From IMG/VR virus record IMGVR_UViG_3300006076_000010, positions 1-40,647 of that record: DNA of 40,647 nt, one strand, 5' to 3'. The stretch's first letter is position 1. Each line of letters opens with the position of its first letter. The notes beneath the pieces were generated by a model. That model was given only the letters and a program-made list of their open reading frames with translations. It had not been told where the DNA came from and ran no database searches. Of the stretch, positions 31,841 through 39,145 are shown in pieces. The DNA comes from a virus. The translations under genes were made by a program, and so were the position numbers.

Positions 31841-32719
31841 TTACGCTCCTGACAACATTTTATTCAAGTCTGGTTTTTCAGAAGCATTACCGCTTCCGCT
31901 TTCTAAAGTGTCTGCTTCAACTATCACTCCAACTTCTTGAGTTTTAGCATAATCAATTCTTTTTCCTGCTTCGTTTAGGTCTTCAATAGCAATAGCTTTA
32001 GCCCCAAATTCATCAAGAGGTAGTGTTTTAGCCAACTTCTTAATAGCAGTTTTAAGAGCCATTTCTATAGGGAAATCTGCCCAAATGTAAATAGGCTCAT
32101 CAGTAATTAAATATTTTTTAGTTTTGCTATCGTATACCTTTTGACTTGCACTCATTCTCCTGATTTTATCGATTTGTTTTTTGTTCATAACTAATTTGTA
32201 AATTTCTCCTGTTCTTTTATCTTTTGCAAGTGCTACTACATATTTCAAATGTTCCCATTCCCATTTAGGATTACCCTCATCTCTCTCTTCAAAGTTTGGC
32301 TTAAAATGTATTGTTTCGTCCCACCCATCAGGACTTACCTCAACTGCAAACTCATCTACATCGTAAACAGGAAATGCTTTCACTGAATACCCACTCCTGT
32401 CAAGAATAGAAATATAACCTTTATATCCTATTTGTAGTTGGGCTACTTTTCCATTTTTAGTCCCATAAGGCACTACATAAGCCTGACCCAAATTCTTGTC
32501 AGGGCTTAGGTTTAACATTGCTACACCCATAAGAGCTTCTACAATGCTTTCCTCTGTGCATTCGCTTAATTCTTTACTATTAGCAATAGTTAAAGCCATA
32601 GCAGTAAAACGATTAGCTTTTTTCTCATCTGTTAGAATGCTTTTAATTTGTTTGTGTGCTTGTGCTAAGAGAGCTTTTACTTTTTGTTCTCTTGGTGTTA
32701 CTGCAGTATTATTTGCCAT
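31841..32719 (-). CDS. recT: RecT single-strand annealing protein
   Basis: RecT-family proteins anneal complementary single strands and drive phage recombination with a partner exonuclease. The conserved core is clear: LSPDKNLGQAYVVPYG, QIGYKGYISILDRSG, the basic MNKKQIDKIRRMS segment, IWADFPIEMALKTAIKKLAK. Length (292 aa) is typical. Ser/Gly-rich C-terminus ends DLNKMLSGA. It is in one operon with the RecE-like exonuclease (33445), separated by two small paralogous genes. RBS AAAAAAGGAGAATAA. Confidence 0.96.
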   Translation of the reverse strand: MANNTAVTPREQKVKALLAQAHKQIKSILTDEKKANRFTAMALTIANSKELSECTEESIVEALMGVAMLNLSPDKNLGQAYVVPYGTKNGKVAQLQIGYKGYISILDRSGYSVKAFPVYDVDEFAVEVSPDGWDETIHFKPNFEERDEGNPKWEWEHLKYVVALAKDKRTGEIYKLVMNKKQIDKIRRMSASQKVYDSKTKKYLITDEPIYIWADFPIEMALKTAIKKLAKTLPLDEFGAKAIAIEDLNEAGKRIDYAKTQEVGVIVEADTLESGSGNASEKPDLNKMLSGA

Positions 32720-33101
32720 TTATTCTCCTTTTTTCTTTATTTAATAATTCTGATAAAATAACCTCTTCCATACCGCCTAATGATTGTAAAATAGTTGTTT
32801 TTAAAATAAAAAATACTTGGTTTTCTAAAGAATTTACAAGTTTGTAAATTAATTCATCTTTATTGCCTTTAAAAAATACAAGGTTAAACATATTTAATGC
32901 ACAAATTAAATTGAAATCTATAAGCGGGTGGTCATCACGAAGAGAAAGAGCTTCTATAATTATTAGAGTTTTCTCTTCGTCAGTAAAATTAAAATCATTA
33001 TTTTTTATTTTTTTTAAAATTTCTTCACTTACTTTAAAATAATGCTCTTTATTTAAAAAACTTTTTTTATATTTTTTTACATCTTCAATATCAATCATCA
33101 T
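32709..33101 (-). CDS. Small helical protein, paralogue of its neighbour, 130 aa
   Basis: It shares with 33091..33441 the pattern DFNFTDEEKTLIIIEAL and ELIYKLVNSLENQVFFIL, so both came from one gene by tandem duplication. It is predicted to be all-helical, with Lys-rich tails. It sits between recT and the RecE-like nuclease; no function is known to me. The start codon (two ATGs at 33101 and 33098) follows AGGAGAAGAAG and overlaps the upstream gene by 11 bp. Confidence 0.72.
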   Translation of the reverse strand: MMIDIEDVKKYKKSFLNKEHYFKVSEEILKKIKNNDFNFTDEEKTLIIIEALSLRDDHPLIDFNLICALNMFNLVFFKGNKDELIYKLVNSLENQVFFILKTTILQSLGGMEEVILSELLNKEKRRINGK

Positions 33102-33441
33102 CTTCTTCTCCTAATCCGCATACAGCAATTTTTTTAGCAACTTCAAGCAACATAAGAGCTTGATTATCTAAAGCGTTAACTATATTATAAATAAGCAATT
33201 CTTTAGACATAGGCTTTTCAGTTATATCCAGCATTGTTCCTATACCTACAAACATCATATCTAATGTTAAGTTTTTTTTGCTAATAGCAAGACTTGAGGC
33301 TACAATAAATATCTTTTCTTCATCTGTAAAATTAATATCTCCAGCCATTAATCTTTTTGATACTTTTAATGATATTTCGTTATAAAAATCGTAATTCATT
33401 AATTTATCAAACATTTCTCTTATTTTTTCTATATCAATCAT
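33091..33441 (-). CDS. Small helical protein, paralogue of its neighbour, 116 aa
   Basis: Paralogue of 32709..33101, sharing DINFTDEEKIFIVASSL and ELLIYNIVNALDNQALMLL at corresponding places; the N-terminus (MIDIEKIR versus MMIDIEDVK) also matches. C-terminus is acidic (GLGEEDDD). Predicted all-helical. Its place inside the exonuclease-annealase operon suggests a regulator or accessory factor of recombination. RBS AAAGGATAAAAA. Confidence 0.72.
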   Translation of the reverse strand: MIDIEKIREMFDKLMNYDFYNEISLKVSKRLMAGDINFTDEEKIFIVASSLAISKKNLTLDMMFVGIGTMLDITEKPMSKELLIYNIVNALDNQALMLLEVAKKIAVCGLGEEDDD

Positions 33442-33444
33442 TTT

Positions 33445-34227
33445 TTATCCTTTCACCCAATAAGGTAATGAAATTTTTTTAACCACATTTGTTACACCAG
33501 ATTGCAAGTATCTTACATACTCATTAATAACTTCCTCTACCTCTTTTTCTGCTATCTCAAGCCATTCTGGCTCTAATTCTACTACCCAAGCCAAATGCTC
33601 TGGCGATTTGCTTACAACCACAAATACAAAGCTATTTACGGGTTTTCCTGCAAGTTTAAGGACTTCACTATACCAATATTGTTGCCAATGGTATTTGAAG
33701 TTCCATAAAGCCTTTTGAAATTCCTCATCACTTCTTGCACTTGTAGTTTTTAAATCCACAACCAAACCTAATTCTTCATTGTAGTAGTCAGGTCTACATT
33801 TTCTAACAATGCCGTGTCTGTCTGTTTCAAAGAAGCTTAGCTCTGCCTTACCACCTTTAAAAAGTGGAGAGGCTAATTTGTCCACCACCGCTTTCATTTT
33901 AAGCAGTTCTTCATACTCAGATTTACTCAAAATTTTTCTATCTCCTACGCTTTCAAGCCATTTAGCCTTAGCTTCTTTATACGCTTTAGTGTTCTTGTTT
34001 AAATTACAGCCCTCAAAGTCCTCAACTGCGTATTCTTTTTCAAATCTATCTGGCTCTAACACAAGAGAATGAAATGCGTCCCCAAACACAAAATTTTGAT
34101 TATTTTCTTGTGTGAACAATCCCTCTTTATATGCCTCATAATGTTTAGGGCTTATTGCTAAATATTTTAAATCTGTGCTACTAATCCCTTCTGCTTCACG
34201 ATATTCTTTATTTGTCATAACTTTCAT
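33445..34227 (-). CDS. RecE-like 5'-3' exonuclease (PD-(D/E)XK)
   Basis: Resects double-strand ends to give single strands for RecT. The family motifs are all visible: GISSTDLKYLAISPKHY (about 14-30), GDAFH with H53, KCRPDYY with D147, VVDLKTT with D158 and K160, and QQYWYS with the Tyr of the last helix. The 11-residue spacing from D147 to D158 and D-x-K matches the E. coli RecE nuclease domain. Length (260 aa) equals the nuclease domain alone. RBS AAGGAGTAACAG. Confidence 0.92.
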   Translation of the reverse strand: MKVMTNKEYREAEGISSTDLKYLAISPKHYEAYKEGLFTQENNQNFVFGDAFHSLVLEPDRFEKEYAVEDFEGCNLNKNTKAYKEAKAKWLESVGDRKILSKSEYEELLKMKAVVDKLASPLFKGGKAELSFFETDRHGIVRKCRPDYYNEELGLVVDLKTTSARSDEEFQKALWNFKYHWQQYWYSEVLKLAGKPVNSFVFVVVSKSPEHLAWVVELEPEWLEIAEKEVEEVINEYVRYLQSGVTNVVKKISLPYWVKG

Positions 34228-34230
34228 CTG

Positions 34231-34386
34231 TTACTCCTTGTTCTTTTTGTATTTTTCATATCTTGCTTTTTCCATCTCAAAAGCAAATTTAATAGCCTCT
34301 TTTAGAGTTTTAAACTCTGCAACTTTTTTATTGCTTCGCTCGTGTCTAACTTCAAACCTACCATTTGATAGTGGCACTACATTCAT
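34231..34386 (-). CDS. Small basic protein, 51 aa
   Basis: The ORF starts 13 bases after the shared leader box with AAAGGTGTTAG as RBS, and ends 3 bases before the RecE-like start. Product: a short strand-rich start (VVPLSNGRFEVRHER) followed by a Lys/Glu/Ala helix ending KKNKE. Probably a small nucleic-acid- or nuclease-binding partner; not recognised. It is the first gene of the second early operon. An overlapping 8-codon leader (MIENKGVR) ends across its start (ATGA pattern). Confidence 0.7.
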   Translation of the reverse strand: MNVVPLSNGRFEVRHERSNKKVAEFKTLKEAIKFAFEMEKARYEKYKKNKE

Positions 34387-34398
34387 CTAACACCTTTA

Positions 34399-34412
34399 TT
34401 TTCAATCATCTC
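34399..34412 (-). promoter_or_regulatory. 14-bp leader box, copy 2 (GAGATGATTGAAAA)
   Basis: Identical on the minus strand to 1051..1064 and placed 27 bp after the -10 of early promoter 2, against 28 bp in copy 1. It could open a leader frame MIENKGVR that overlaps the next gene's start. Two copies at the same spacing argue for a shared control site. Confidence 0.55.
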
Positions 34413-34431
34413 ACAACCTCAATCGGTTGTG
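34412..34431 (-). promoter_or_regulatory. 5'-end stem-loop CACAACC/GGTTGTG
   Basis: A 7-bp perfect inverted repeat with a 6-base loop lies at the predicted transcription start of early promoter 2. As DNA it could be an operator; as RNA a 5' hairpin. Confidence 0.5.
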
Positions 34432-34439
34432 GCTTTAAA

Positions 34440-34469
34440 ATTATATAATTTTTTAAAACTATTTGTCAA
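34440..34469 (-). promoter_or_regulatory. Early leftward promoter 2, sigma-70 consensus
   Basis: Minus strand TTGACA (34469..34464) and TATAAT (34445..34440) with an 18-bp spacer. It drives the recombination operon (34386 down to 30605). It lies in a 90-bp gap just after the gene 34477..34689, so it divides the leftward region into two units. Confidence 0.82.
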
Positions 34470-34476
34470 GACTTTT

Positions 34477-34689
34477 TTACTTAATTTTTAAAATTTTTTG
34501 GATAAATATGTAATAAAACAATTTAGCGTATGCAAAAAGCTCTGATTTAGAACATATTTGAGGAGTGATGTATTTTTCACTCTCTGCAGTTAAACAGATT
34601 AAATCTTTAGAGTATTCTGTTTTGATTTTATAACCTGCGTCTAATATTTTCTCTTTTAAATATGTTATTACATCATTTTTACTCGCCAT
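34477..34689 (-). CDS. Hypothetical small protein, 70 aa
   Basis: A helix (NDVITYLKEKILDAGY) followed by short strands and a hydrophobic C-terminal helix (FAYAKLFYYIFIQKIL). Not recognised. Its end is only 7 bases before the promoter of the recombination operon. RBS AAAGGATAAATA; follows ssb by 10 bp. Confidence 0.68.
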   Translation of the reverse strand: MASKNDVITYLKEKILDAGYKIKTEYSKDLICLTAESEKYITPQICSKSELFAYAKLFYYIFIQKILKIK

Positions 34690-34699
34690 TATTTATCCT

Positions 34700-35137
34700 T
34701 TAAAATGGAATGTCCTCATCTGGTATATCTTCTAAACTTGCTTCCTTATAAGATTGTGCTTGAGGCTTAGGTTGAGGTTGTGCTTGCGTATTAGTTGAAT
34801 TGCTATTTTTAGGCTTGGATGAAATTAATACCAATTTGTCACACAAAATATTATGCTTGCTTCTCTTAATCCCGTCTTTACCTACCCACAACTCTTGATT
34901 TAATTCTCCATCAACCATTATTTTGTCGCCTTTAAACACATAATTTCTTGCTATCTCGGCAAGCCTGCCAAAAGCTACTACTTCTATAAATGTAGTTTTT
35001 TGTGTAGGTTGCCCATTTGCGTCTTTTCCGTGTTTATTTATCGCAACATTAAAGGTTGCTATTAATTTTCCACCTTGCGTTTGAATTACTTTTGGATTAT
35101 CTACTGCATTTCCTGCTATTACTACTCTACTATACAT
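34700..35137 (-). CDS. ssb: Single-stranded DNA-binding protein
   Basis: An OB-fold SSB of bacterial type: MYSRVVIAGNAVDNPKV, ATFNVAIN, FIEVVAFGRLAE and GDKIMVDGEL are in the normal order over residues 1-105; then comes a Gln/Pro-rich linker and the acidic tip DIPDEDIPF, which recruits partner proteins. Length 145 aa is typical of phage SSB. It lies next to the DnaB-type ATPase in the replication operon. RBS AAAGGAGACAAA. Confidence 0.96.
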   Translation of the reverse strand: MYSRVVIAGNAVDNPKVIQTQGGKLIATFNVAINKHGKDANGQPTQKTTFIEVVAFGRLAEIARNYVFKGDKIMVDGELNQELWVGKDGIKRSKHNILCDKLVLISSKPKNSNSTNTQAQPQPKPQAQSYKEASLEDIPDEDIPF

Positions 35138-35152
35138 TTTGTCTCCTTTAAA

Positions 35153-36097
35153 TTAAATTTCTGGCATATCTATTTGCGGTTTTTCTATTTCTATAACCTT
35201 TGCTACACTTGCACTTGGCACTATTTCGTGTTTTAAAATGTCAACTTTATAATGCCCGTTCCCTGTTTCATCAAATCTGTTTTTATACATAATGAAACGC
35301 CTATATGAATTATCAAATTCAACCATTTCACCATTTTTTGCCTTTGATTTTATAGGTTTTAATAAAAACCACACCATATCTGCGTCATAAATCTGGTCTC
35401 CACTTTCTTTAAGATTAGGAGTTCCTGTTCTCTGGCTTTCTTCACTTAATTGATTAATTAAAACTATTGTTATTTCATTTAACTGGCATATCCTTGATAG
35501 CTCCTCACTTATTTTAGAGGCTTTTTCATATCTGCTTAAATTGCCTTTTACTTTTATTTTCATTCTACTATCAATTACAAAAAACTCAACTCCATCAGAG
35601 ATATGATATTGTATCTCTCTTTTAAGGTCATCTAAATCATTTGATACACTATCAATCCGATAATTTTCTAACTGCTCGTCAGTAGGATTAAATGTTTTCA
35701 GTTTTCTTGCTAAAAGAGCTTCGTTCATCTCAAAATTGAAGTGCATAACCTTTTTCCATTTCGCAAGCGATAAAGCAAGGGCTATCATCATAGTTGTTTT
35801 CCCAGCTTCACTGCTTGCACCAAATTGAATAAAAGCACCTTTAGGTATTCCGCCGACCCTGTCAATAAAATGAAATCCTGTTTCCCAAAATATAGGTGGT
35901 TTTTCTCTTTTTTGCAATAACTCTTTAGCAGTTATAAATTGTGTTCCTTTTTGATTATTTAAAATCAGGTCGTAAATTTCTTTTTTAAGTTCTACTATCT
36001 CCCTTTTAATTTTAATTTCTTCCATAAAATCTTGGGTTTGTCCTAATTTCTTTTTCAGACTTTCAATTTTACTTTTTAACTCTTTTATCTTATCCAT
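35153..36097 (-). CDS. DnaB-type replicative helicase ATPase domain
   Basis: RecA-fold helicase: Walker A GASSEAGKTT (residues 93-102), NFEM (121-124), Walker B FFVID (172-176), INQLS (214-218), and the DnaB-specific TPNLKESGDQIYDAD segment (226-240). It has only a short coiled N-terminus (1-50) and lacks the DnaB N-terminal collar domain, which may be encoded separately at 37906..38283. The ATG at 36097 is chosen, 5 bases after AAGGAG; a GTG at 36103 overlaps that RBS. No primase domain is present, so host primase is probably used. Confidence 0.88.
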   Translation of the reverse strand: MDKIKELKSKIESLKKKLGQTQDFMEEIKIKREIVELKKEIYDLILNNQKGTQFITAKELLQKREKPPIFWETGFHFIDRVGGIPKGAFIQFGASSEAGKTTMMIALALSLAKWKKVMHFNFEMNEALLARKLKTFNPTDEQLENYRIDSVSNDLDDLKREIQYHISDGVEFFVIDSRMKIKVKGNLSRYEKASKISEELSRICQLNEITIVLINQLSEESQRTGTPNLKESGDQIYDADMVWFLLKPIKSKAKNGEMVEFDNSYRRFIMYKNRFDETGNGHYKVDILKHEIVPSASVAKVIEIEKPQIDMPEI

Positions 36098-36296
36098 CTT
36101 CACTCCTTATGCTTTGAGGATATTCCCATTTATCACGAAGCGGTAACTCAACTTTCCCGACAGCAATCTCTATCCAATAATAAGTGCAGTTTTTAACTCC
36201 AGCTTCTTTTAAATTTTTAACTACGCTTCTTGCCTCATCTTCGCAACAAAAGTCATATATTTTATATCCGTTTACTTCAACACGATACTTCCTCAT
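36090..36296 (-). CDS. Hypothetical protein, 68 aa
   Basis: Small mixed alpha/beta protein starting MRKYRVEVNGYKIYDF with two adjacent Cys (FCCEDEA), then a helix and a Trp-containing C-terminus. Unknown. Overlaps both neighbours (8 bp with the helicase, 20 bp with the upstream gene), so it belongs to the same replication transcript. RBS AAAGGAAGATT. Confidence 0.65.
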   Translation of the reverse strand: MRKYRVEVNGYKIYDFCCEDEARSVVKNLKEAGVKNCTYYWIEIAVGKVELPLRDKWEYPQSIRSEDG

Positions 36297-36504
36297 AATC
36301 TTCCTTTCTTACAAAGTGCTTCTTTCCACTAAGGTTATATATAACCTGATTTACGCTTTCCCAGCTAAAATGTTTAGAGTGTAGCTTTTCATCTACATAT
36401 AAATCATAAAATTCTCTTTCTATAAATTTTTGTTTGCTTACACCATTAAACACTTTCTCTTTGTAAACCTTAACCTTAAATCTGCTACCATAACTATACC
36501 ACAT
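36277..36504 (-). CDS. Hypothetical protein, 75 aa
   Basis: The ATG at 36504 is preferred (AAAGGAGCAAAG upstream); a frame from 36531 overlaps the previous gene without RBS. Beta-rich with many Lys, Tyr and Phe (SRFKVKVYKEKVF) and a helical C-terminus with HFSWESVNQVIYNL. Function unknown. Confidence 0.65.
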   Translation of the reverse strand: MWYSYGSRFKVKVYKEKVFNGVSKQKFIEREFYDLYVDEKLHSKHFSWESVNQVIYNLSGKKHFVRKEDYEEVSC

Positions 36505-36514
36505 CTTTGCTCCT

Positions 36515-36748
36515 TTACATATACATATCAAAATCTTTGGTATTTTGAATTTCTAATAATTTACCTTTGAGTTTATTTGCCTCTCCTTTGTAATATTTTA
36601 AATCTTTTTCTAATTTTAGTTTTTCATTTTCAAGTTTTTCAATGTGTCTTTTTAGTTCAAGTAAATATTTTAATCTAATACTTATCTTATCATCTTCAAG
36701 CATTTCATAACTAAAGGCGTTTATTGCTTTCAATATTTTATCAATCAT
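36515..36748 (-). CDS. Coiled-coil protein, 77 aa
   Basis: Nearly all helix: residues 20-70 form a Lys/Glu/Leu heptad coiled coil. No other feature. It could oligomerise with another replication-operon protein. RBS GAAAGGAATAAA. Confidence 0.65.
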   Translation of the reverse strand: MIDKILKAINAFSYEMLEDDKISIRLKYLLELKRHIEKLENEKLKLEKDLKYYKGEANKLKGKLLEIQNTKDFDMYM

Positions 36749-36761
36749 TTTATTCCTTTCA

Positions 36762-37247
36762 TTAATCTAATTCCATCATAAATCTTTTTATTTTCTTAAT
36801 AGTTTTAACCACTTTTCTATAATAAGGTAATCCCGCTCTCCAATTCCAACCTTTATTATAACTACATATTGCTCTTTTCCAAGATACTGCTTTTGAATAT
36901 CCTTTACTTCTCCAATAATTGTAGAAATACTTAAATCTTTCTAAAGCTACACTAAAGCTAAAATCATAATCATAAATCAGTCTCTCGCAAATTCTTGCCT
37001 GTTTCCATCTGTTATTACTTAATGTTTTTGTGTTAATCATAAAAACTCCGCAATCTATACTACCATCAGTGTTTATATTCATTTTATATTTTCCAAGTTG
37101 GCTCTCAACTATTGCAATAGCACTCATTGTGTAACTCAAATCAAAAGGTCGTCCTTTTTCAAAGGTTTTATGTAACATCTCAAGTTGAGGTTGCGACCAC
37201 GACCACCCCATTGTAATTATTAAAGGTAACAAAATTTTACTCTTCAT
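36762..37247 (-). CDS. Secreted SLT-type lytic transglycosylase
   Basis: A signal peptide (MKSKILLPLIITMGWSWS, residues 1-18) is followed by an SLT domain: SAIAIVESQLGKY with catalytic Glu48, GVFMINTKTL, then the ICSYNKGWNW motif (about 121-130). These enzymes cleave peptidoglycan non-hydrolytically. At 161 aa it is a minimal single-domain form. It lies in the early replication operon, not with the lysis genes, so a role other than final lysis (for instance envelope remodelling or superinfection effects) is likely. RBS AAAGGATTTAACAA; its start overlaps the upstream gene by 11 bp. Confidence 0.85.
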   Translation of the reverse strand: MKSKILLPLIITMGWSWSQPQLEMLHKTFEKGRPFDLSYTMSAIAIVESQLGKYKMNINTDGSIDCGVFMINTKTLSNNRWKQARICERLIYDYDFSFSVALERFKYFYNYWRSKGYSKAVSWKRAICSYNKGWNWRAGLPYYRKVVKTIKKIKRFMMELD

Positions 37248-37611
37248 TTGTTAAATCCTTTACTCTGTATTTTTCAAGCTCTTTTACCATACTTTTAGGC
37301 ACATATACAACCATAAGCTCTCCATCATCATCAAACTCAGGATTGAGATAATAAAGCGGATTGTATTTTTTGTTTTTTAAAAATAAAGGCTTCCCAAAAT
37401 TTTCTTTTGTAAGCCTATTAATTGAAGATATTTCTACTTCAAGAGAAGTATAAGGTATATCTTCTATATCACAAAATTGTTCTGCTTCTCTTTTGTAAAA
37501 TTTTTTTCTCTCTAAAAACCATTTAGCTAAAATAAAAGGGGCAGAGAAAGGTTTATATCTTTTTATAGGTGTCCCATTTACATACAATGTATCGTATTTT
37601 ATCTCTACCAT
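37237..37611 (-). CDS. Hypothetical protein, 124 aa
   Basis: N-terminal strands (VEIKYDTLYVNGTPIKRY), a helical middle and an acidic C-terminus. Not recognised. Within the replication operon, overlapping both neighbours slightly (11 bp and 7 bp). RBS AAGGAGCTAAA. Confidence 0.68.
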   Translation of the reverse strand: MVEIKYDTLYVNGTPIKRYKPFSAPFILAKWFLERKKFYKREAEQFCDIEDIPYTSLEVEISSINRLTKENFGKPLFLKNKKYNPLYYLNPEFDDDGELMVVYVPKSMVKELEKYRVKDLTNEE

Positions 37612-37895
37612 TTTAGCTCCTTTCTCTCAATTCCAATTACTTCTTCAATAATTTTTTCAGCACTATTTTTATAAAGATTTTTAACATCATCATCTGCTTC
37701 TATTGCCAGATAATCGTCCTCATATATGACTTTTTGTGGATTATGTGGACTTTTGAAAAGCCCAATTATTACTTTTTCATCATAATGAAAATGAGGGCAG
37801 ATATAGAATTTTTGTTCATCTTCTGTTTCATCTAAAACACCTCTAATTTCTTTTTCTAAATCTACATATTGTTTGATTTTTTCTAATAGTTTCAT
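37605..37895 (-). CDS. Acidic hypothetical protein, 96 aa
   Basis: A strongly acidic protein (many Glu and Asp) with a helical start, a central YICPHFHYDEKVIIGLF segment with His and Cys, and a helical C-terminus. Could mimic DNA or bind metal, but no family is recognised. RBS AAAGGAGCGGAA. Confidence 0.66.
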   Translation of the reverse strand: MKLLEKIKQYVDLEKEIRGVLDETEDEQKFYICPHFHYDEKVIIGLFKSPHNPQKVIYEDDYLAIEADDDVKNLYKNSAEKIIEEVIGIERKELKW

Positions 37896-37905
37896 TTCCG
37901 CTCCT

Positions 37906-38283
37906 TTATATATCTTTTAGTTCATCTTTTAATTTGTATTGTTCTAATAACTTTATTGAATGATTGCATAAATCTACCGATAAAGGTTGTTTTTCCATTG
38001 CTTCAACTATTGCTTCTTGAATTATAGGTAAAACCTTAGGTGCGTTTAATTCTACATATCCCACGACCATATCAATAGTGGGTAAAACATCTTTATTTTC
38101 TGGTAAGCTATTCATTTTTTTGATAGCTCTTACCAGCAGTTGAATACGCTTATCTTTAAAAAGCTCAACATCTAAACTTTCAATCAACTTTTTCCAATCT
38201 TCAATTTCAAACGGATTATCGCACCAATCCCCAAAAAGTGAGGTCGCAACCGATTTTTCTAAATCGTGTCTTACATTCCACAT
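37906..38283 (-). CDS. DnaB N-terminal-domain-like protein, 125 aa
   Basis: The layout matches a DnaB collar domain: LEKSVATSLFGDW at the N-terminus (DnaB: 'E..vLG.lL'), then ELFKDKRIQLLVRAIKKMNS (DnaB: 'F....h..if.ai..l') and PTIDMVVGYVELN (DnaB: 'D..tv...l'). A full helicase ATPase without this domain lies 1.8 kb downstream in the same operon, so the two may form a split DnaB. The similarity is by eye and moderate. It could alternatively be a helicase loader. The upstream RBS is weak (AGGGTGTAG). Confidence 0.6.
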   Translation of the reverse strand: MWNVRHDLEKSVATSLFGDWCDNPFEIEDWKKLIESLDVELFKDKRIQLLVRAIKKMNSLPENKDVLPTIDMVVGYVELNAPKVLPIIQEAIVEAMEKQPLSVDLCNHSIKLLEQYKLKDELKDI

Positions 38284-38290
38284 CTACACC

Positions 38291-38743
38291 CTACATAAAT
38301 TGATTTTCACAATTATCTTTTTTATTGTGAATATAGTCAAGTTTGAGAGTTTGCCATTCTCTCTCTTTCATTAATTCAACCGCTTCTGCTACATCATATC
38401 CGTGTTCACAAATCTTATCAAGCTCTCTTAAATACATTTTAAGTGGATTTGCAGTCTTAATAGGTTTTTTAATTTTTCTTCTATATTCAATAAAATCTTT
38501 AGCCCATTGTAATTGCTTTTCAAGGCAGTTAAAATCAACTCCATCAAGTGCTTCTTCTATAAGTTTATCAGCAGTTGAAACTCTTTTAGTTTTTTCTTTT
38601 TTTTCTTTTATAAAAACACCTACAAAAGCCCCGTGATTTGCTATAGTAAATGTATGCAAATCATATCCATTGTCTAACAATTTTTGTGCCTCAATTTTAA
38701 ATTCATACAAATCTACATTAATTAAAGTTTCAATAGCTTTCAT
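38291..38743 (-). CDS. Putative replication initiator or helicase-loader protein
   Basis: A 150-aa helical protein whose last 50 residues (MYLRELDKICEHGYDVAEAVELMKEREWQTLKLDYI) resemble the C-terminal 'W-x-x-h-K-x-x-h' ending of phage replication initiators and loader-interacting proteins. The N-terminal half has a hydrophobic AFVGVF strand region and KEKKEKTKR. It lies directly before the DnaB-N-like gene, which supports a loading role. RBS AAAAAGGAGTGACAG. Confidence 0.62.
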   Translation of the reverse strand: MKAIETLINVDLYEFKIEAQKLLDNGYDLHTFTIANHGAFVGVFIKEKKEKTKRVSTADKLIEEALDGVDFNCLEKQLQWAKDFIEYRRKIKKPIKTANPLKMYLRELDKICEHGYDVAEAVELMKEREWQTLKLDYIHNKKDNCENQFM

Positions 38744-38772
38744 CTGTCACTCCTTTTTTAATTTTTCAATGA

Positions 38773-38804
38773 ATTATAATAAATTAAACTTAAATTTAAC
38801 TTAA
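38773..38804 (-). promoter_or_regulatory. Possible internal promoter with AACTTAA direct repeats
   Basis: A minus-strand TATAAT lies at 38778..38773. Just upstream are two direct AACTTAA words (38787..38793 and 38798..38804), 11 bp apart (one helical turn), which may be a regulator site. No good -35 is present. It would feed the gene at 38743. Confidence 0.4.
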
Positions 38805-38814
38805 GTAGTTTTAG

Positions 38815-38838
38815 TTATAATTTTGTTGTAGCTTTCAT
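38815..38838 (-). pseudogene. Vestigial duplicate of a gene start (MKATTKL)
   Basis: The 24-base block GGGGTGACAAATGAAAGCTA at 38830..38850 closely repeats the initiation region of the next gene (GGAGTGACAGATGAAAGCTA, 38734..38755). Its frame stops after 7 codons. It looks like a leftover of a tandem duplication or a decoy/leader start. Confidence 0.35.
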
Positions 38839-38879
38839 TTGTCACCCCTTTATGATTTTACTCATTGCTTCCCCCTTTT

Positions 38880-39131
38880 TTAAATGGTAACTGAATAATA
38901 GTTGCCCTTATTTGTTTTTCTTATTCTAATAAGTCCCTTACTTTCAAGGAGCTTCAAACTCCTTGTAATTGACTTATCCGCTTTTGTGTCAAAAATTTCC
39001 ATAAGCTCTTTATAAGTTACCATAACTTCCCCACGACTTCTAAAATATTTTTCTCTAATGTATTCATAAATGACCACACTTCTGCAGTCAAGTTTTTTTA
39101 ACAAATCTAAATCAATTATCAATTCTTTCAT
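38880..39131 (-). CDS. Winged-helix DNA-binding protein, 83 aa
   Basis: A complete wHTH: helix 1 (SVVIYEYIREKYF), helix 2 (TYKELMEIFD), recognition helix (KSITRSLKLLESKGLI) and a two-strand wing (RIRKTNKGNYYSVTI). This resembles the DNA-binding domains of replication-initiation and small transcription regulators. It is a candidate for the protein that binds the palindromes at 1296..1453. RBS AAAGGAGCAAAA. Confidence 0.8.
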   Translation of the reverse strand: MKELIIDLDLLKKLDCRSVVIYEYIREKYFRSRGEVMVTYKELMEIFDTKADKSITRSLKLLESKGLIRIRKTNKGNYYSVTI

Positions 39132-39145
39132 TTTTGCTCCTTTTT

